Assembly (NCBI GenBank): GCA_964574335.1
Contig: CAZNNH010000054.1
Coordinates: 1 to 34,430, forward strand
Direction of reading: 5' to 3'
DNA: 34,430 nt
Origin: CAZNNH01 sp964574335
GTDB taxonomy: Bacteria > Acidobacteriota > Vicinamibacteria > Fen-336
The position numbers and the translations under genes were made by a program. Positions 22,133 to 31,349 of the stretch are shown in pieces. Position 1 is the stretch's first letter, and every line of letters begins with the position of its first letter. The notes below the pieces were generated by a model. It was not told the DNA's origin and did not search any database. It saw nothing but the letters and a program-made list of their open reading frames with translations.

Positions 22133-25100
22133 CGCCACCACAGCGGGACCTCGATGGCAACGTGCCACGAGTCGTTGGGACGGCCTCCGCCACTGGGCCA
22201 CAGGCGGGTGTGGCCGACTCGGAGCACGGAGAAGAGGCCGACGTCGACCTTGAGCCCCCAACACGTTCCCGGGCACCCGACGTTCCGATCGAAGCTCTGG
22301 AAGAGCAGGCCTCCGGCTGTCACGTCGAGCAGGGGGAAGGGGATCACCCCGACGTTGTGGAGGTAGGTCCCTCCCAGGAGCCCCACCCTGTATCCGAGCT
22401 CCGCGCTCGCCCCCCGGTAGCCCAGACCCAGGCGGCCTGAAGGCCCGTGGTAGGTGCCCCCGGCACCGGTGATGAGGGCGCCAGGGGCCGACACGCCGAC
22501 GCCCAGCGGCGAGCCCACCTCCAACCCCAGGCCGCCGACCATGGCCCACGCCGCGGCTCTCCGGCGCCGCTCCTCGGCGCGGCGTCGCGCCTGCACGGCA
22601 CGGGCCGACTCGGAGCGACCCGCCAGGCGGCCGAGGGCCCGATGGTCACAGAGGGCCGCGTACACGAGCTCACGAACGACGACGTCCTGCGAGGCCTGGG
22701 CGACCCCGGCGAGGGTCTGATCCGTGGAGCCGTCGTCGTTGCTCCGACACCGGCGCAGGAGGCCGATCCGCCGTGCCGCGCTCAGGGCCACCGTCCGGCT
22801 GCCGGAGCCGATGGCCAGCTCGCTCAGGACGGCGGGGTCCTCGAGCCGCTGGACGGCGGCGATGCGCAGGAGCACCGGCTCCTGGCCGGAGCGGGCCAGG
22901 CGCAGCAGCAGGGTCTCGTCGTCGAGCCGCTGCACGGCGGCGCGCCGTGCCAGGGGATCCGGGTGCTCGACGGCCAGCCGGGCCAGGGCCGTCTGCGGCA
23001 GCCCACGGATGATCTCGGTCCTCACCTCGGGATCGGGGTCGTGCCAGGCCAGGTCCAGCAGCGTGGGAGCCGACGCGTCCGGGCTCCGGCGCCTCAGCTC
23101 GTCGATGGCGGAGAGCCGGGCCGCCACCCAGGCGTCCCCGGTAGCGACCGAGAGCAGGGTGTCGAGGTCGAGCCGCTTGGCGGCCGCCGAGCGCACCTCC
23201 GGCTCCGGGTCCGTGCCCAGGACGGTGACGAGCACGCTCTGGGCTTCGATCCGTTCGACGGCGGCCTTCCTCACCCCCGTCTCCTGGTCGAAGCGGGCGA
23301 CGCGCTCCAGCGTGGTCGGGTCGGAGACCATCGTGGTGGCGTGGTGGCGGACCTCTTTGTCGCCGTGGCCGAGGGCCAGCTCCTGCCAGGTGGCAGCGTC
23401 GATGCCGCCCCGGCTCTCCAGCAGCCGCAGGACGTAGCGGCGCGCTTGGGAGTCGGTCTGGCTGTACACGAGACGCTTCAGGAGCGCGTCGTCCGTCACG
23501 CGCGCCAGCCCCTCCCGGGTCCAGAGCGCCTCGATCGAGAGCTCATAGGGGTGTGCGGGTCGATGGCGGTCCAGCCGGTCGAGGGCGGCCAGCCGGACCC
23601 CCTCGTCCTGGCCCTCGTCGGCAACCAGCGCGGCGAGTGTGGGGCCATCCTCGAGCTGGGCCGCGGCGGCTCTGCGGACCGCAAGGCTCGGGTCCTGCCG
23701 GGCGATCTCCGAGAGGACCCGCTGGTCGTCGAGGAACCAGACCGCGCTCTCCCGCACGTCGGGTGTGTCCGTGCCCGTCGCGATCTCGGCGAGGACGGGG
23801 TTGTCCTGGAGGGCCACGATGGCCGTCAGTCGAGCCGCCTTCCACGGCGAGCCCTTGGCGAGGCCGGCGAGCAACCGGGGATCGCCGAGCTTCGCGCAGG
23901 CCTCCATCCGGTTCTCACGCTGACGGGCGCTCGACGCCAGCTCGCGAAGCTGCTCCCGATCCTCGATCATGTCGAACGACATCCTCTCTCTCGAGGCGCG
24001 GACCACTCGGGCGGCCAGCCGAGGGTCCCCGAGCCTCTGGAGGGCGACCTGCCCCGCCGGCCCGCCCCTGACCAGGGCCAGCTCGCGCAGCACGCTCGGG
24101 TCGGTCACCTGCCACGCCGCGCCGGCGGCGACGTCGGGGCCCCAGTCGAGGGCGATCCACGCAGCGATCTCCGGGTCGGCGATGCGGGCCGACGCGGCCT
24201 TCGTGCAGTCGGTGGCCGCGATCGCGAACAGCACCGCCAGGCGCTCGGTCGCGTCCTCGATCCGGTCGGCGGCCGCCAACCGCACCGCGGGCGACATGTC
24301 GCTGCGGGCGATCCGTCCGACGGCAGCCGGGTCGGTGAGCCACCGAGCCGCCTGCGCACGATCCCAGGCGTCCTTGGCGTCCCGGGCGCGCCCGAGCAGG
24401 CGCCGGCAGGCGCCCTCGTCCCCTTCCCGACACCCACGCGCCATGGCCCAGGTCTTCCAGTGCCTGCCGAGGGCACGGACCGCCGCCACCTGCACCTCGA
24501 CCGGCTCCGAGTCGTCCACGGCGATCTCCACGAGACGCCGCAGGTCCGTGAGACGCGCCACCAGGGCAGCCCGCACCAGCGGGTCGGTCTCGCCCCGCAT
24601 CAACCCGAGGAGCACCGCCTTCCCCGAGATTCGCTCGGCGGCGGCGGTACGCAGGTCCGCGTCCGTCTCCGTGCGGACGATCTCGGCGAGAACCGACGGG
24701 CTGCTCGTCCGCTCGATCGCCGCCCGACGGACCCGCCGAGGGGCGTCGCTCCGCGCCAGCGCCGCGAGGGCGGCCGGATCCTCGAGCGCCTCGACGGCGG
24801 CGAGGCGGGTAACCAGAGACGGGGCCGAGCCGGCGATCTCGACCAGGGCCGCTTGGGGCAGACGCTTCATCGCCGCCCCTCGGGCCCAAGCGGGAAACGA
24901 GGGCGCGAGGTCGGCCAGCAGTTCGGTGTCGGTGGTCCGCCGGACGGCCACCCGGAGGGTCGAGTCGTCGACCTCGTGAAGCAGCGTCTCCCGAAGCAGG
25001 CCCGGGTCGGCCCTGGCGAGCGCCGCTTCACGGACCGCGCTGAGCGGGTGCGTGGAAGCCAGCCGAGCGAGCGTCCGTGGGTCACGGATGTCCTCGATCC

Positions 25101-26385
25101 CACCGGTGGAGTGTGTGGACGCCCACCGCTCGGCGAGGTGCTCCAGGGCGATCGCATCCCTCAGGTCGCCATAGGCGAGCCGTTCCCTGGCGGCCAGCCG
25201 GACGCCGAGCGACGGATCCTGTCGCGCGATCCTCGCCAACAGAGCGGCGTCCCGGATCGTTCCGACCTTCTCCCGCCGTGCCTCCTCGTCGAGGTCCGCC
25301 AGCTCCGGGAGCACCTGGGCCTGGCCCAATGCCCGCTCGGCGGCGGCCCGCACGGCCGGCGGCTGCAACCCGGGAAGCAGCCGGGCCAGCTCGTCTTCGC
25401 CGCCGCGTCTCGCCAGCCACCACACCGCCGCGATCCGAAGCGGTACCGGACCGGGCGTGCTGGCGAGCTCGGCCACCAGCGACCGGTCGCGAACCGACAG
25501 CAGGGCGCGGATGCGGATCTCCTCCGGCTCCTCGGGATCGCGAGCGATCCGGGACAGCAGGTCCTCGTCGGCCAGGTCGAGCAAGGCACGCCGGAAGCGC
25601 GGGCCGGCCCCACGCATGGCCTCGGAGACCGTGGCGCTCGCCCGCGCCGTCTCGTCTGCGGGGCCACGGAAAAGCCGCCGGAGGGCCGCGAACCGCAGGT
25701 GGTGGTCGGCGTCCGTGAGGGCGATCCGCTGGAGCACGCGGACGTCCTCGAGCGCAGACACGGCCTCCTGACGGACGGCCGGCGGCGAGCCCGGCGCGGC
25801 CATCTCCAGGAGGACGTCCCCGGGCAGAAGCCGCGTCGCGCTGACCACGGCCACCTGGGGAGCGAGCGGTACCTCCCTGCCCGCCACCCACGACGCACCG
25901 CTGGCCGGGACGTACACAGGGCCGCAGCCCGCCGTGCTGCGGAGGATCTCGACCATCAGCGATCGATCGGTGAGCCGGGCCAGGGCCGCCCCTCGGACGT
26001 CGTCGTCGTCGTCGTCGCGCGCGATCGCGGCGAGCAGCGTCTGGTCCGAGAGCCTGGCAATGGCGGCCCGGCGAACGCCGTCGTCCAGACGCCTGTTCCG
26101 GGCGACGCGGCTCAGGACCGCCCCGTCCTCGAGGCGTTCGACGACACCGACGAGCGCCTCCCGGTCGCCGGATTCCGGCGAGGCGGTGAGCAGGATCTCG
26201 TGCAGGAGCCTCTGTCTCAGGCGGCTGTCGGCGACTCGGTCCGCAGCCTCGATACGCCGCGACAAGCTCGAGTCGGTGCGTGCCTTCCACACCAGGCCCT
26301 GCTCCGCGGCCAGCCCGGACGTGGCCCCGACCGCGAGCCAGATCGTCAGATGGATTCGACATGCCAGAGACCGTGTTCGCGGCAT
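22111..26385 (-). CDS. Giant exported HEAT/LRV-like repeat protein with a C-terminal beta-rich domain
   Basis: The 1424-residue product has a signal peptide (IHLTIWLAVGATSGLAAEQ). From about residue 45 to 1250 it is an array of roughly forty units of about 28-32 residues with the consensus L..IAr.D....VR.AA..rL.D, between HEAT and leucine-rich-variant repeats; units vary and include an acidic DDDDDD loop. A charged Arg/Glu helix (about 1255-1281) precedes a final 143-residue Gly/aromatic beta-rich domain (LGLGYRGASAELGYRVGLLGG) that could be a small barrel or sandwich at the outer membrane. Solenoids of this kind bind proteins; the exported location and size are unusual. The ATG at 26385 has GGGGTG upstream. 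The natural end has been replaced by GSGLDF from a repeat. Not in an operon by position. Confidence 0.87.
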   Translation of the reverse strand: MPRTRSLACRIHLTIWLAVGATSGLAAEQGLVWKARTDSSLSRRIEAADRVADSRLRQRLLHEILLTASPESGDREALVGVVERLEDGAVLSRVARNRRLDDGVRRAAIARLSDQTLLAAIARDDDDDDVRGAALARLTDRSLMVEILRSTAGCGPVYVPASGASWVAGREVPLAPQVAVVSATRLLPGDVLLEMAAPGSPPAVRQEAVSALEDVRVLQRIALTDADHHLRFAALRRLFRGPADETARASATVSEAMRGAGPRFRRALLDLADEDLLSRIARDPEEPEEIRIRALLSVRDRSLVAELASTPGPVPLRIAAVWWLARRGGEDELARLLPGLQPPAVRAAAERALGQAQVLPELADLDEEARREKVGTIRDAALLARIARQDPSLGVRLAARERLAYGDLRDAIALEHLAERWASTHSTGGIEDIRDPRTLARLASTHPLSAVREAALARADPGLLRETLLHEVDDSTLRVAVRRTTDTELLADLAPSFPAWARGAAMKRLPQAALVEIAGSAPSLVTRLAAVEALEDPAALAALARSDAPRRVRRAAIERTSSPSVLAEIVRTETDADLRTAAAERISGKAVLLGLMRGETDPLVRAALVARLTDLRRLVEIAVDDSEPVEVQVAAVRALGRHWKTWAMARGCREGDEGACRRLLGRARDAKDAWDRAQAARWLTDPAAVGRIARSDMSPAVRLAAADRIEDATERLAVLFAIAATDCTKAASARIADPEIAAWIALDWGPDVAAGAAWQVTDPSVLRELALVRGGPAGQVALQRLGDPRLAARVVRASRERMSFDMIEDREQLRELASSARQRENRMEACAKLGDPRLLAGLAKGSPWKAARLTAIVALQDNPVLAEIATGTDTPDVRESAVWFLDDQRVLSEIARQDPSLAVRRAAAAQLEDGPTLAALVADEGQDEGVRLAALDRLDRHRPAHPYELSIEALWTREGLARVTDDALLKRLVYSQTDSQARRYVLRLLESRGGIDAATWQELALGHGDKEVRHHATTMVSDPTTLERVARFDQETGVRKAAVERIEAQSVLVTVLGTDPEPEVRSAAAKRLDLDTLLSVATGDAWVAARLSAIDELRRRSPDASAPTLLDLAWHDPDPEVRTEIIRGLPQTALARLAVEHPDPLARRAAVQRLDDETLLLRLARSGQEPVLLRIAAVQRLEDPAVLSELAIGSGSRTVALSAARRIGLLRRCRSNDDGSTDQTLAGVAQASQDVVVRELVYAALCDHRALGRLAGRSESARAVQARRRAEERRRRAAAWAMVGGLGLEVGSPLGVGVSAPGALITGAGGTYHGPSGRLGLGYRGASAELGYRVGLLGGTYLHNVGVIPFPLLDVTAGGLLFQSFDRNVGCPGTCWGLKVDVGLFSVLRVGHTRLWPSGGGRPNDSWHVAIEVPLWWRGSGLDF

Positions 26386-26559
26386 CAGTCACCCCCTGCG
26401 GCGACCGCGCTGCGCCGGCCACTCCCGCGCAGCCGCGTTGCCCTTCGCTGGGACGATAGGAGTCGGCCGCCCCCGACTCCTCGGGCAAAGCCCAGGGGTT
26501 TTCCAAGGTTCTTGCTAAGTGGGCCCCGCACGGCAGCTACATCGTGGTTCGGGTCTGTC

Positions 26560-26623
26560 GGGGTCAGACCCCCACTCCTCGACTCTCCGACAATCGCGAA
26601 GTCAAAAGTCTAGACCTGACCCC
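26560..26623 (+). repeat. 64-base GGGGTCAG...CTGACCCC element, copy 5
   Basis: Full copy with exact 8-base ends. The centre (CTCTCCGACAATCGCGAAG) matches copy 4 better than copies 1-3. It begins three bases beyond the TAG of the NtrC-type regulator gene and lies in the 241-base gap before the solenoid gene. Confidence 0.95.
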
Positions 26624-26626
26624 GTC

Positions 26627-27976
26627 CTAGAGCTGGTGCTTGCGGAGGCGGTAGCGGAGGTGGCGCTCGCTGATGCCCAGGGCGCGGGCGGCGCGGGTCT
26701 GGACGCCGCCGGCGGCGTCCATCGCCTCGAGCAACAGGCGCCGCTCGAAGGTCGCCAGGCGCTCGGTCAGCGAGCCTTGCGGCACCTCGGCTTCGGCGCG
26801 CAGGTCGGTCAGGTGGAGGGGCAGATCGGCGGTGGTGATCAGCCGATCGCGGCAGAGCACCACGGCGCGGTGGATCAGGTTCTCGAGCTCGCGCACGTTG
26901 CCCGGGAACGAGTGCTTGAGCAGCCGGTCCATCGCCTCGCGCGAGACCCCCTCGACGCCGGTGCCGCTCTCCTGGGCGAAGCGTCGCACGAAGGTGTCGA
27001 TCAGGGCGGGGACGTCTTCCTTTCGGTCGCGCAGCGGCGGCAGCTCGATCGAGATGACGTTGAGGCGGTAGTACAGGTCCTCGCGGAACTCGCCGGAGCG
27101 GACCGCCGCCTCCAGGTCGCGGTTGGTGGCGGCTAGCAGCCGCACGTCGACGCAGACCTCGCGGCTGCCCCCCAGGCGCTGGAAGCACTGGTCCTGCAGC
27201 ACCCGGAGCAGCTTGACCTGGGTGCCCCGCGGCAGGTCGCCGATCTCGTCCAGGAACAGGGTGCCGCCGTCGGCGTTCTCGAAACGGCCGCGGCGCTCGC
27301 GGTCGGCGCCGGTGAAGGCGCCGCGCTCGTGGCCGAACAGCTCCGACTCCACCAGCGTCTCGGGGAGGGCGGCGGCGTTGACGGCCACGAACGGCTGGCG
27401 GGCGCGCGGGCTGGCCTGGTGGATGGCGCGGGCCATCAGCTCCTTGCCGGTGCCGCTCTCGCCACGGATCAGGACGGTGGCGCGGCTGGTGGCGGCCCGG
27501 GCGGCGACGCTGAGGGCCTGGGCCATCCGGCTGTTGGCGGTGGTGAGGCCGGCCAGGCCGTGGCGCGAGCCGAGCTCGCGGCGCAGCTCGCGCACCTCCG
27601 ACTCCAGGGCGCGCCGCTCCAGGGTGCGTGCCAGCAGCAGCTCCAGCTCGTCGAGGTCGATGGGCTTGGTCAGGTAGTCGGCGGCGCCGCGCTTCATGGC
27701 GTCGACGGCGCTTCTCACGGTACCGAACGCGGTGACCACGATCACGGGGATCTCGGGGTTGAGGCGGCGCAGGCCGTCGAGCAGCTCCAGGCCCCCCTTG
27801 CCCGGCATCTTGAGGTCGGTGATCGCCACGTCGACGGTGCGGGCGGCGGCCAGCGAAAGCGCTTCGTCCACGCTCCCCGCCGCCAGCACCTCGAAGCCGC
27901 GCTTGCGCAGGAAGCCGCCCAGCACCTTGCGCTGCGGCTCCTCGTCGTCCACCACCAAGACGCAGCGCTCAGCCAA
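26627..27976 (-). CDS. NtrC-family sigma-54-dependent response regulator
   Basis: The 449-residue product has the full family order. The receiver (1-120) carries phospho-acceptor Asp 54 in VAITDLKMPG. The AAA+ domain (about 140-370) has Walker A GESGTGKE (172-179), GAFTGA (219-224, the sigma-54 contact) and Walker B GGTLFLDEIGD. The Fis-type DNA-binding end is AARALGISERHLRYRLRK. When phosphorylated it should open sigma-54 promoters; targets are unknown. The start is TTG at 27976 with GGAGG five to six bases before it, overlapping the stop of the kinase gene by eight bases. That makes the upstream kinase its clear partner. Confidence 0.95.
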   Translation of the reverse strand: MAERCVLVVDDEEPQRKVLGGFLRKRGFEVLAAGSVDEALSLAAARTVDVAITDLKMPGKGGLELLDGLRRLNPEIPVIVVTAFGTVRSAVDAMKRGAADYLTKPIDLDELELLLARTLERRALESEVRELRRELGSRHGLAGLTTANSRMAQALSVAARAATSRATVLIRGESGTGKELMARAIHQASPRARQPFVAVNAAALPETLVESELFGHERGAFTGADRERRGRFENADGGTLFLDEIGDLPRGTQVKLLRVLQDQCFQRLGGSREVCVDVRLLAATNRDLEAAVRSGEFREDLYYRLNVISIELPPLRDRKEDVPALIDTFVRRFAQESGTGVEGVSREAMDRLLKHSFPGNVRELENLIHRAVVLCRDRLITTADLPLHLTDLRAEAEVPQGSLTERLATFERRLLLEAMDAAGGVQTRAARALGISERHLRYRLRKHQL

Positions 27977-29759
27977 GGGGGACCTCCTGCCGGCTGCCGG
28001 GCAGCCGCACCGTCATCCGGGTCCCGGCGCCCGGCGTCGACTCGACGTCGATGCGGCCGCCATGCCCGGCCACCACCTGCTGGCTCACCGCCAGGCCGAC
28101 GCCGGTGCCGTCGGGCTTGGTGGTGAAGTACAGGTCGAAGATGCGGGGCAGGTGCTCGGGGGCGATCCCGCCGCCGGTGTCGCAAACCTCGATCGCGTGC
28201 TCGGCCGGGCTGGTGCGCAGCGTGATGGTCACCTGCCCGCCCTCGGGGCTGGCGTCGAAAGCGTTGCGAACCAGGTTCTCGAGCGCCTGGCGGAGCTGGC
28301 CGGCGTCGACTTCGGCGGGGGCGTGGGTGGGGGCCGCGAGCTCGAGGCGCACGCCGCGGGACTCGGCCAGCGAGCGTTGCGCCTCCACCAGGCCGCCGAG
28401 CAGCTCAGCGAGGTCGGTGGGCTGGAGGTCCAGCCGCGGCGGCCGGGCGAAGTCGAGGAACTGCTGGACGATCCGGTTGATGCGCTGGGTCTCGCCCTCG
28501 AGCACCGCGAGCAGCTCGTCGCGCTCGGCCACCTCCGCCGCTGCGTCCGCCAAGGATGCGGCGGAGGCGAACTCGGCGCGCAGGCGGCGCGCGCTCATGG
28601 CGATGGCGTTCAGCGGGTTGCGCACCTCGTGGGCCACCGTCGAGGCCAGCTCGCCCATCGCCGCCAGCCGGTCGCGGCGGCGTAGCGCCTCCTCGGCCTG
28701 GGCGTGGCGCCGGCTGAGGCGGCCGTAGCGGCGGCGCAACCCCAGCGTCACCACGCCGAGGCCGACCAGGCTGGCCGCCACCAGCAGCGACAGCGCGAGC
28801 TGGGCCATCATCCGCCACTCGGCGGCGCGCAAGTTGGAGAGCCGCATCCCGAGCCGCAGCCCGGCCGGCCCTTCGGGGAGATCGATCGCCCGGGCGAACT
28901 CCATCAGGGACTCGGCGCCCACCACCACCGGGCGCGAGGAGAGCTGCGGGCCGGGCGCCGCGAGATCGGCCTCGTCTTCGGGCAGCGTGCCATAGGCGAG
29001 GCGAACGTCGCCCTGCCGGTAGATCACGTACGCCATCTCTTCGGTATCCTTCACGATCTGCTCGAGCAGGCCGTCGAGCGAGACCTGCCGCTGTAGGTCC
29101 TCGACCTGGTGGGCGTCGGCGTTGACGATGATGGCGCCGCCGCCCTTCCGGCGCACGCCGGCCGAGAGGCGCATGCTCCCGCCCCAGCGCGAGGCGTGCA
29201 CGTCGCTCGCCGCCTCGCGTCGCTCGCCGGAGAGCAGCTCGCCGAGGAGGCCGCCTCCTCCCCCGCCGCTCGCGCCGAGGCCCCATCCGGGTCCGCCTCC
29301 CGGACCACCCCCGGCGCCGCGTCCCAGGCCGAGGCCGCGTGGCCCGCGCCCACCCCCGAAGCCGCGCGGCTCGCGGGGTCTCCCGCCGGAGGCGCTGCCC
29401 AGGGTGAGCTGACCGTCGGCGTCGAAGACGCCGACCCGGAACAGGCCGTGCCGCTCCACGATCTCGTCGAGCAACGGCTCGGTCAGCCGTCCCTCGTGAT
29501 CCAGCTCGCCCAGCAGGCGGGCGTTGTCCAGCAGGCGCGCCGCGAGCTGCTCCTCGGTGATCCGGCCCGCCTCCCGGCTGGAGCGCGCCGCCGCCGCTAC
29601 CGTCTGGGTCAGCGCGCTGGCCTGGGCCCGCAGCAGGTGGAGGAGCTCGCGGCGGGTGGCCAGGAAGCTCGAGACCACCACCGCCACCAGCATCGCGGCG
29701 ATGACCAGGCCGAGGGCGGCGACGCGGGCCACGGGTGCGGGGTTCTGAGGGTCGCTCAT
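27969..29759 (-). CDS. Membrane sensor histidine kinase (ZraS/NtrB-like) with a Gly-rich insert
   Basis: The 596-residue product has membrane helices at about 13-34 and 319-341, enclosing a periplasmic sensor. The cytoplasmic kinase has H-box STVAHEVRNPLNAIAM (His 377), an N-box LENLVRNAFDAS, and G-boxes CDTGGGIAPEH and GTGVGLAVSQQVV. An odd insertion at residues about 123-170 within the sensor is almost pure Gly/Arg/Pro (GRGAGGGPGGGPGWG), following VGVFDADGQLTLGSASGG, so the loop interrupts a Cache/PAS-like fold. It autophosphorylates and passes phosphate to the NtrC-type regulator encoded just downstream. The gene starts 39 bases after the remnant repeat that ends the neighbouring kinase gene. 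Confidence 0.94.
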   Translation of the reverse strand: MSDPQNPAPVARVAALGLVIAAMLVAVVVSSFLATRRELLHLLRAQASALTQTVAAAARSSREAGRITEEQLAARLLDNARLLGELDHEGRLTEPLLDEIVERHGLFRVGVFDADGQLTLGSASGGRPREPRGFGGGRGPRGLGLGRGAGGGPGGGPGWGLGASGGGGGGLLGELLSGERREAASDVHASRWGGSMRLSAGVRRKGGGAIIVNADAHQVEDLQRQVSLDGLLEQIVKDTEEMAYVIYRQGDVRLAYGTLPEDEADLAAPGPQLSSRPVVVGAESLMEFARAIDLPEGPAGLRLGMRLSNLRAAEWRMMAQLALSLLVAASLVGLGVVTLGLRRRYGRLSRRHAQAEEALRRRDRLAAMGELASTVAHEVRNPLNAIAMSARRLRAEFASAASLADAAAEVAERDELLAVLEGETQRINRIVQQFLDFARPPRLDLQPTDLAELLGGLVEAQRSLAESRGVRLELAAPTHAPAEVDAGQLRQALENLVRNAFDASPEGGQVTITLRTSPAEHAIEVCDTGGGIAPEHLPRIFDLYFTTKPDGTGVGLAVSQQVVAGHGGRIDVESTPGAGTRMTVRLPGSRQEVPLG

Positions 29760-29795
29760 CTCAGCGTGGGACCCAGCATGACGCCTGGGGCACCA

Positions 29796-29820
29796 AAGTC
29801 AAAAGTCTAGACCTGACCCC
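29796..29820 (+). repeat. Right half of the GGGGTCAG...CTGACCCC element
   Basis: Only the 25-base right arm, AAGTCAAAAGTC followed by TAGACCTGACCCC, is present; the left half is missing. It still supplies GSGLDF and the TGA (29799-29801) to the minus-strand kinase gene. That fits an insertion trimmed by later deletion against the start of the next gene. Confidence 0.9.
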
Positions 29821-31349
29821 CGGCCTGCCGGCACCTGGAGGACGGGGAGGAGGACGCTGAAGGTGGTGCCTTCGCCGAGGCGGCTTCTGACGCGGATGTC
29901 GCCGCCGTGGCTCTTGACGATGCCCAGCGAGACGGAGAGGCCGAGGCCCGTCCCCTTGCCGGTGGCCTTGGTGGTGAAGAAGGGGTCGAAGATGGACTGC
30001 TTGACGTGGTCCGGGATGCCGGAGCCGGTGTCGGAGACGTGGACCGCCAGGAAGCCCCCCCCGTCGGGGAGGTCGGCGTGGACCCGGAGCACGCCGCCCT
30101 GGGGCATGGCGTCCACCGCGTTCAGGGCCAGGTTGACGAAGACCTGGCTGAGGTACTGGCGGTCGCCGTTGACCGGGGGCAGGTTGTCGGGAAGGTCGAC
30201 CACCGTCTTGACCCGCGACAGCTTGAGCTGGTTGGCCACCAGCAGCAGCGACTCGGCGACGATGTCGCGGACCTCGAGCCGGCCCATCTCCACCTCGCCC
30301 TCGCGGGCGAAGTCGAGCAGGTTGCGCACGATCTTGCGCGACCGCTCGGCCTGCTCCTGCAGATCCCGGATCATCTCCAGCCGCTCCGGGTCGGAGAGCG
30401 CACCGTAGTCCTCCTGCAGCATGGCGGCGGTGAGCATGATGTTGTTGATCGGGTTGTTGAGCTCGTGGGCGACGCCGGCGGTGAGCCGGCCCACCGCCCG
30501 CAGCTTGTGCGACTGGACCATCACCTGGTGCCGGTGCTCGACCTCGACCATCATGTGGTTGAGGGCCACCACCAGGTTGGTGAACTCGTCCCGGTACTTG
30601 CGCACCGGCACGATCAGCGAGCGGTCCCCCTGGCCGATGCGCCGGGTCACCTCCATCAGCCGGTTGAGGCGGCGGATGATGTGCCGGGAGAGGAAGTCGG
30701 CGCTGTAGACGGAGACCAGCAGGATCAAGAGCAGGAACGCCACCGGCGCCCCCTTGGTGACCTGCAGCAGCGTCCTCACCGTGTTCCGCTCCCGCTGGGC
30801 CAGCTCCAGGGCGGAGGAGACCAGCTCCGCCCCGTGGGTCCTGAGGGTGGCCTCGATCTCGCTCCGACGCGCGGAGGCGTCGGCGGTACCGGGCGCCTCC
30901 AGGCCCTGGAGCTGGGCCACCAGCTCCCGGTAGCGGCGCAGGTGCGCCTCCAGGCGCTCCAGCGGGCCCAGCCCCACGATCGAGCCGAACTCCAGCTTGG
31001 ACGAGGAGAGGTGCAGGTCGGCGGCGTCGATGTGCTCCAGCACGTCCTCGAGGTTGGTGCCGTAGAGGAAGAAGTTCTTCTCGAAGCGACGGGCCTGCAG
31101 CACCTCGTTGTTGAACTGGTCGGCGATCTCGATGAACTGCAGCCGGGTCTCCAGGCGGTTGAGGATCATCCAGGTGCCGATGGTGATGCCGGCGCTCAGC
31201 GCGAAGAAGAGCAGGAAGACCAGGGCCAGCCGCGCCCGGATGCTGAAGCCGGGGCGCTCCAGCAGGGCCCGGTCCACCTTGTCGGTGAGCTCCGCGTCGG
31301 TGGCCCGGGCCTGGGTCTCGGGCTCGGCGGCCAGGCTTTCGTCTCTCAC
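29799..31349 (-). CDS. Membrane sensor histidine kinase with HAMP domain
   Basis: The 516-residue product has membrane helices at about 39-62 and 201-218 around a helical-bundle sensor (QARRFEKNFFLYGTNLEDVL), HAMP at about 219-272, His 295 in LTAGVAHELNNPINNIM, N-box FVNLALNAVDAMP, and G-boxes SDTGSGIPDH and GKGTGLGLSVSLGIV. GTG at 31349 overlaps the stop of the PEP-synthase-like gene (GTGA) and has GAGGAG upstream, so it is coupled to it. The single-receiver protein encoded first in the operon is the natural phosphate acceptor. The last six residues, GSGLDF, come from a repeat remnant. Confidence 0.94.
   Translation of the reverse strand: MRDESLAAEPETQARATDAELTDKVDRALLERPGFSIRARLALVFLLFFALSAGITIGTWMILNRLETRLQFIEIADQFNNEVLQARRFEKNFFLYGTNLEDVLEHIDAADLHLSSSKLEFGSIVGLGPLERLEAHLRRYRELVAQLQGLEAPGTADASARRSEIEATLRTHGAELVSSALELAQRERNTVRTLLQVTKGAPVAFLLLILLVSVYSADFLSRHIIRRLNRLMEVTRRIGQGDRSLIVPVRKYRDEFTNLVVALNHMMVEVEHRHQVMVQSHKLRAVGRLTAGVAHELNNPINNIMLTAAMLQEDYGALSDPERLEMIRDLQEQAERSRKIVRNLLDFAREGEVEMGRLEVRDIVAESLLLVANQLKLSRVKTVVDLPDNLPPVNGDRQYLSQVFVNLALNAVDAMPQGGVLRVHADLPDGGGFLAVHVSDTGSGIPDHVKQSIFDPFFTTKATGKGTGLGLSVSLGIVKSHGGDIRVRSRLGEGTTFSVLLPVLQVPAGRGSGLDF

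Noticed and set aside
22447..26613. A 1388-codon open frame on the plus strand opposite the solenoid gene
   Set aside because: It is the mirror of the minus-strand repeat gene: no signal, no domain pattern, Arg/Gly/Pro-rich shadow composition, and it runs through the upstream repeat element.
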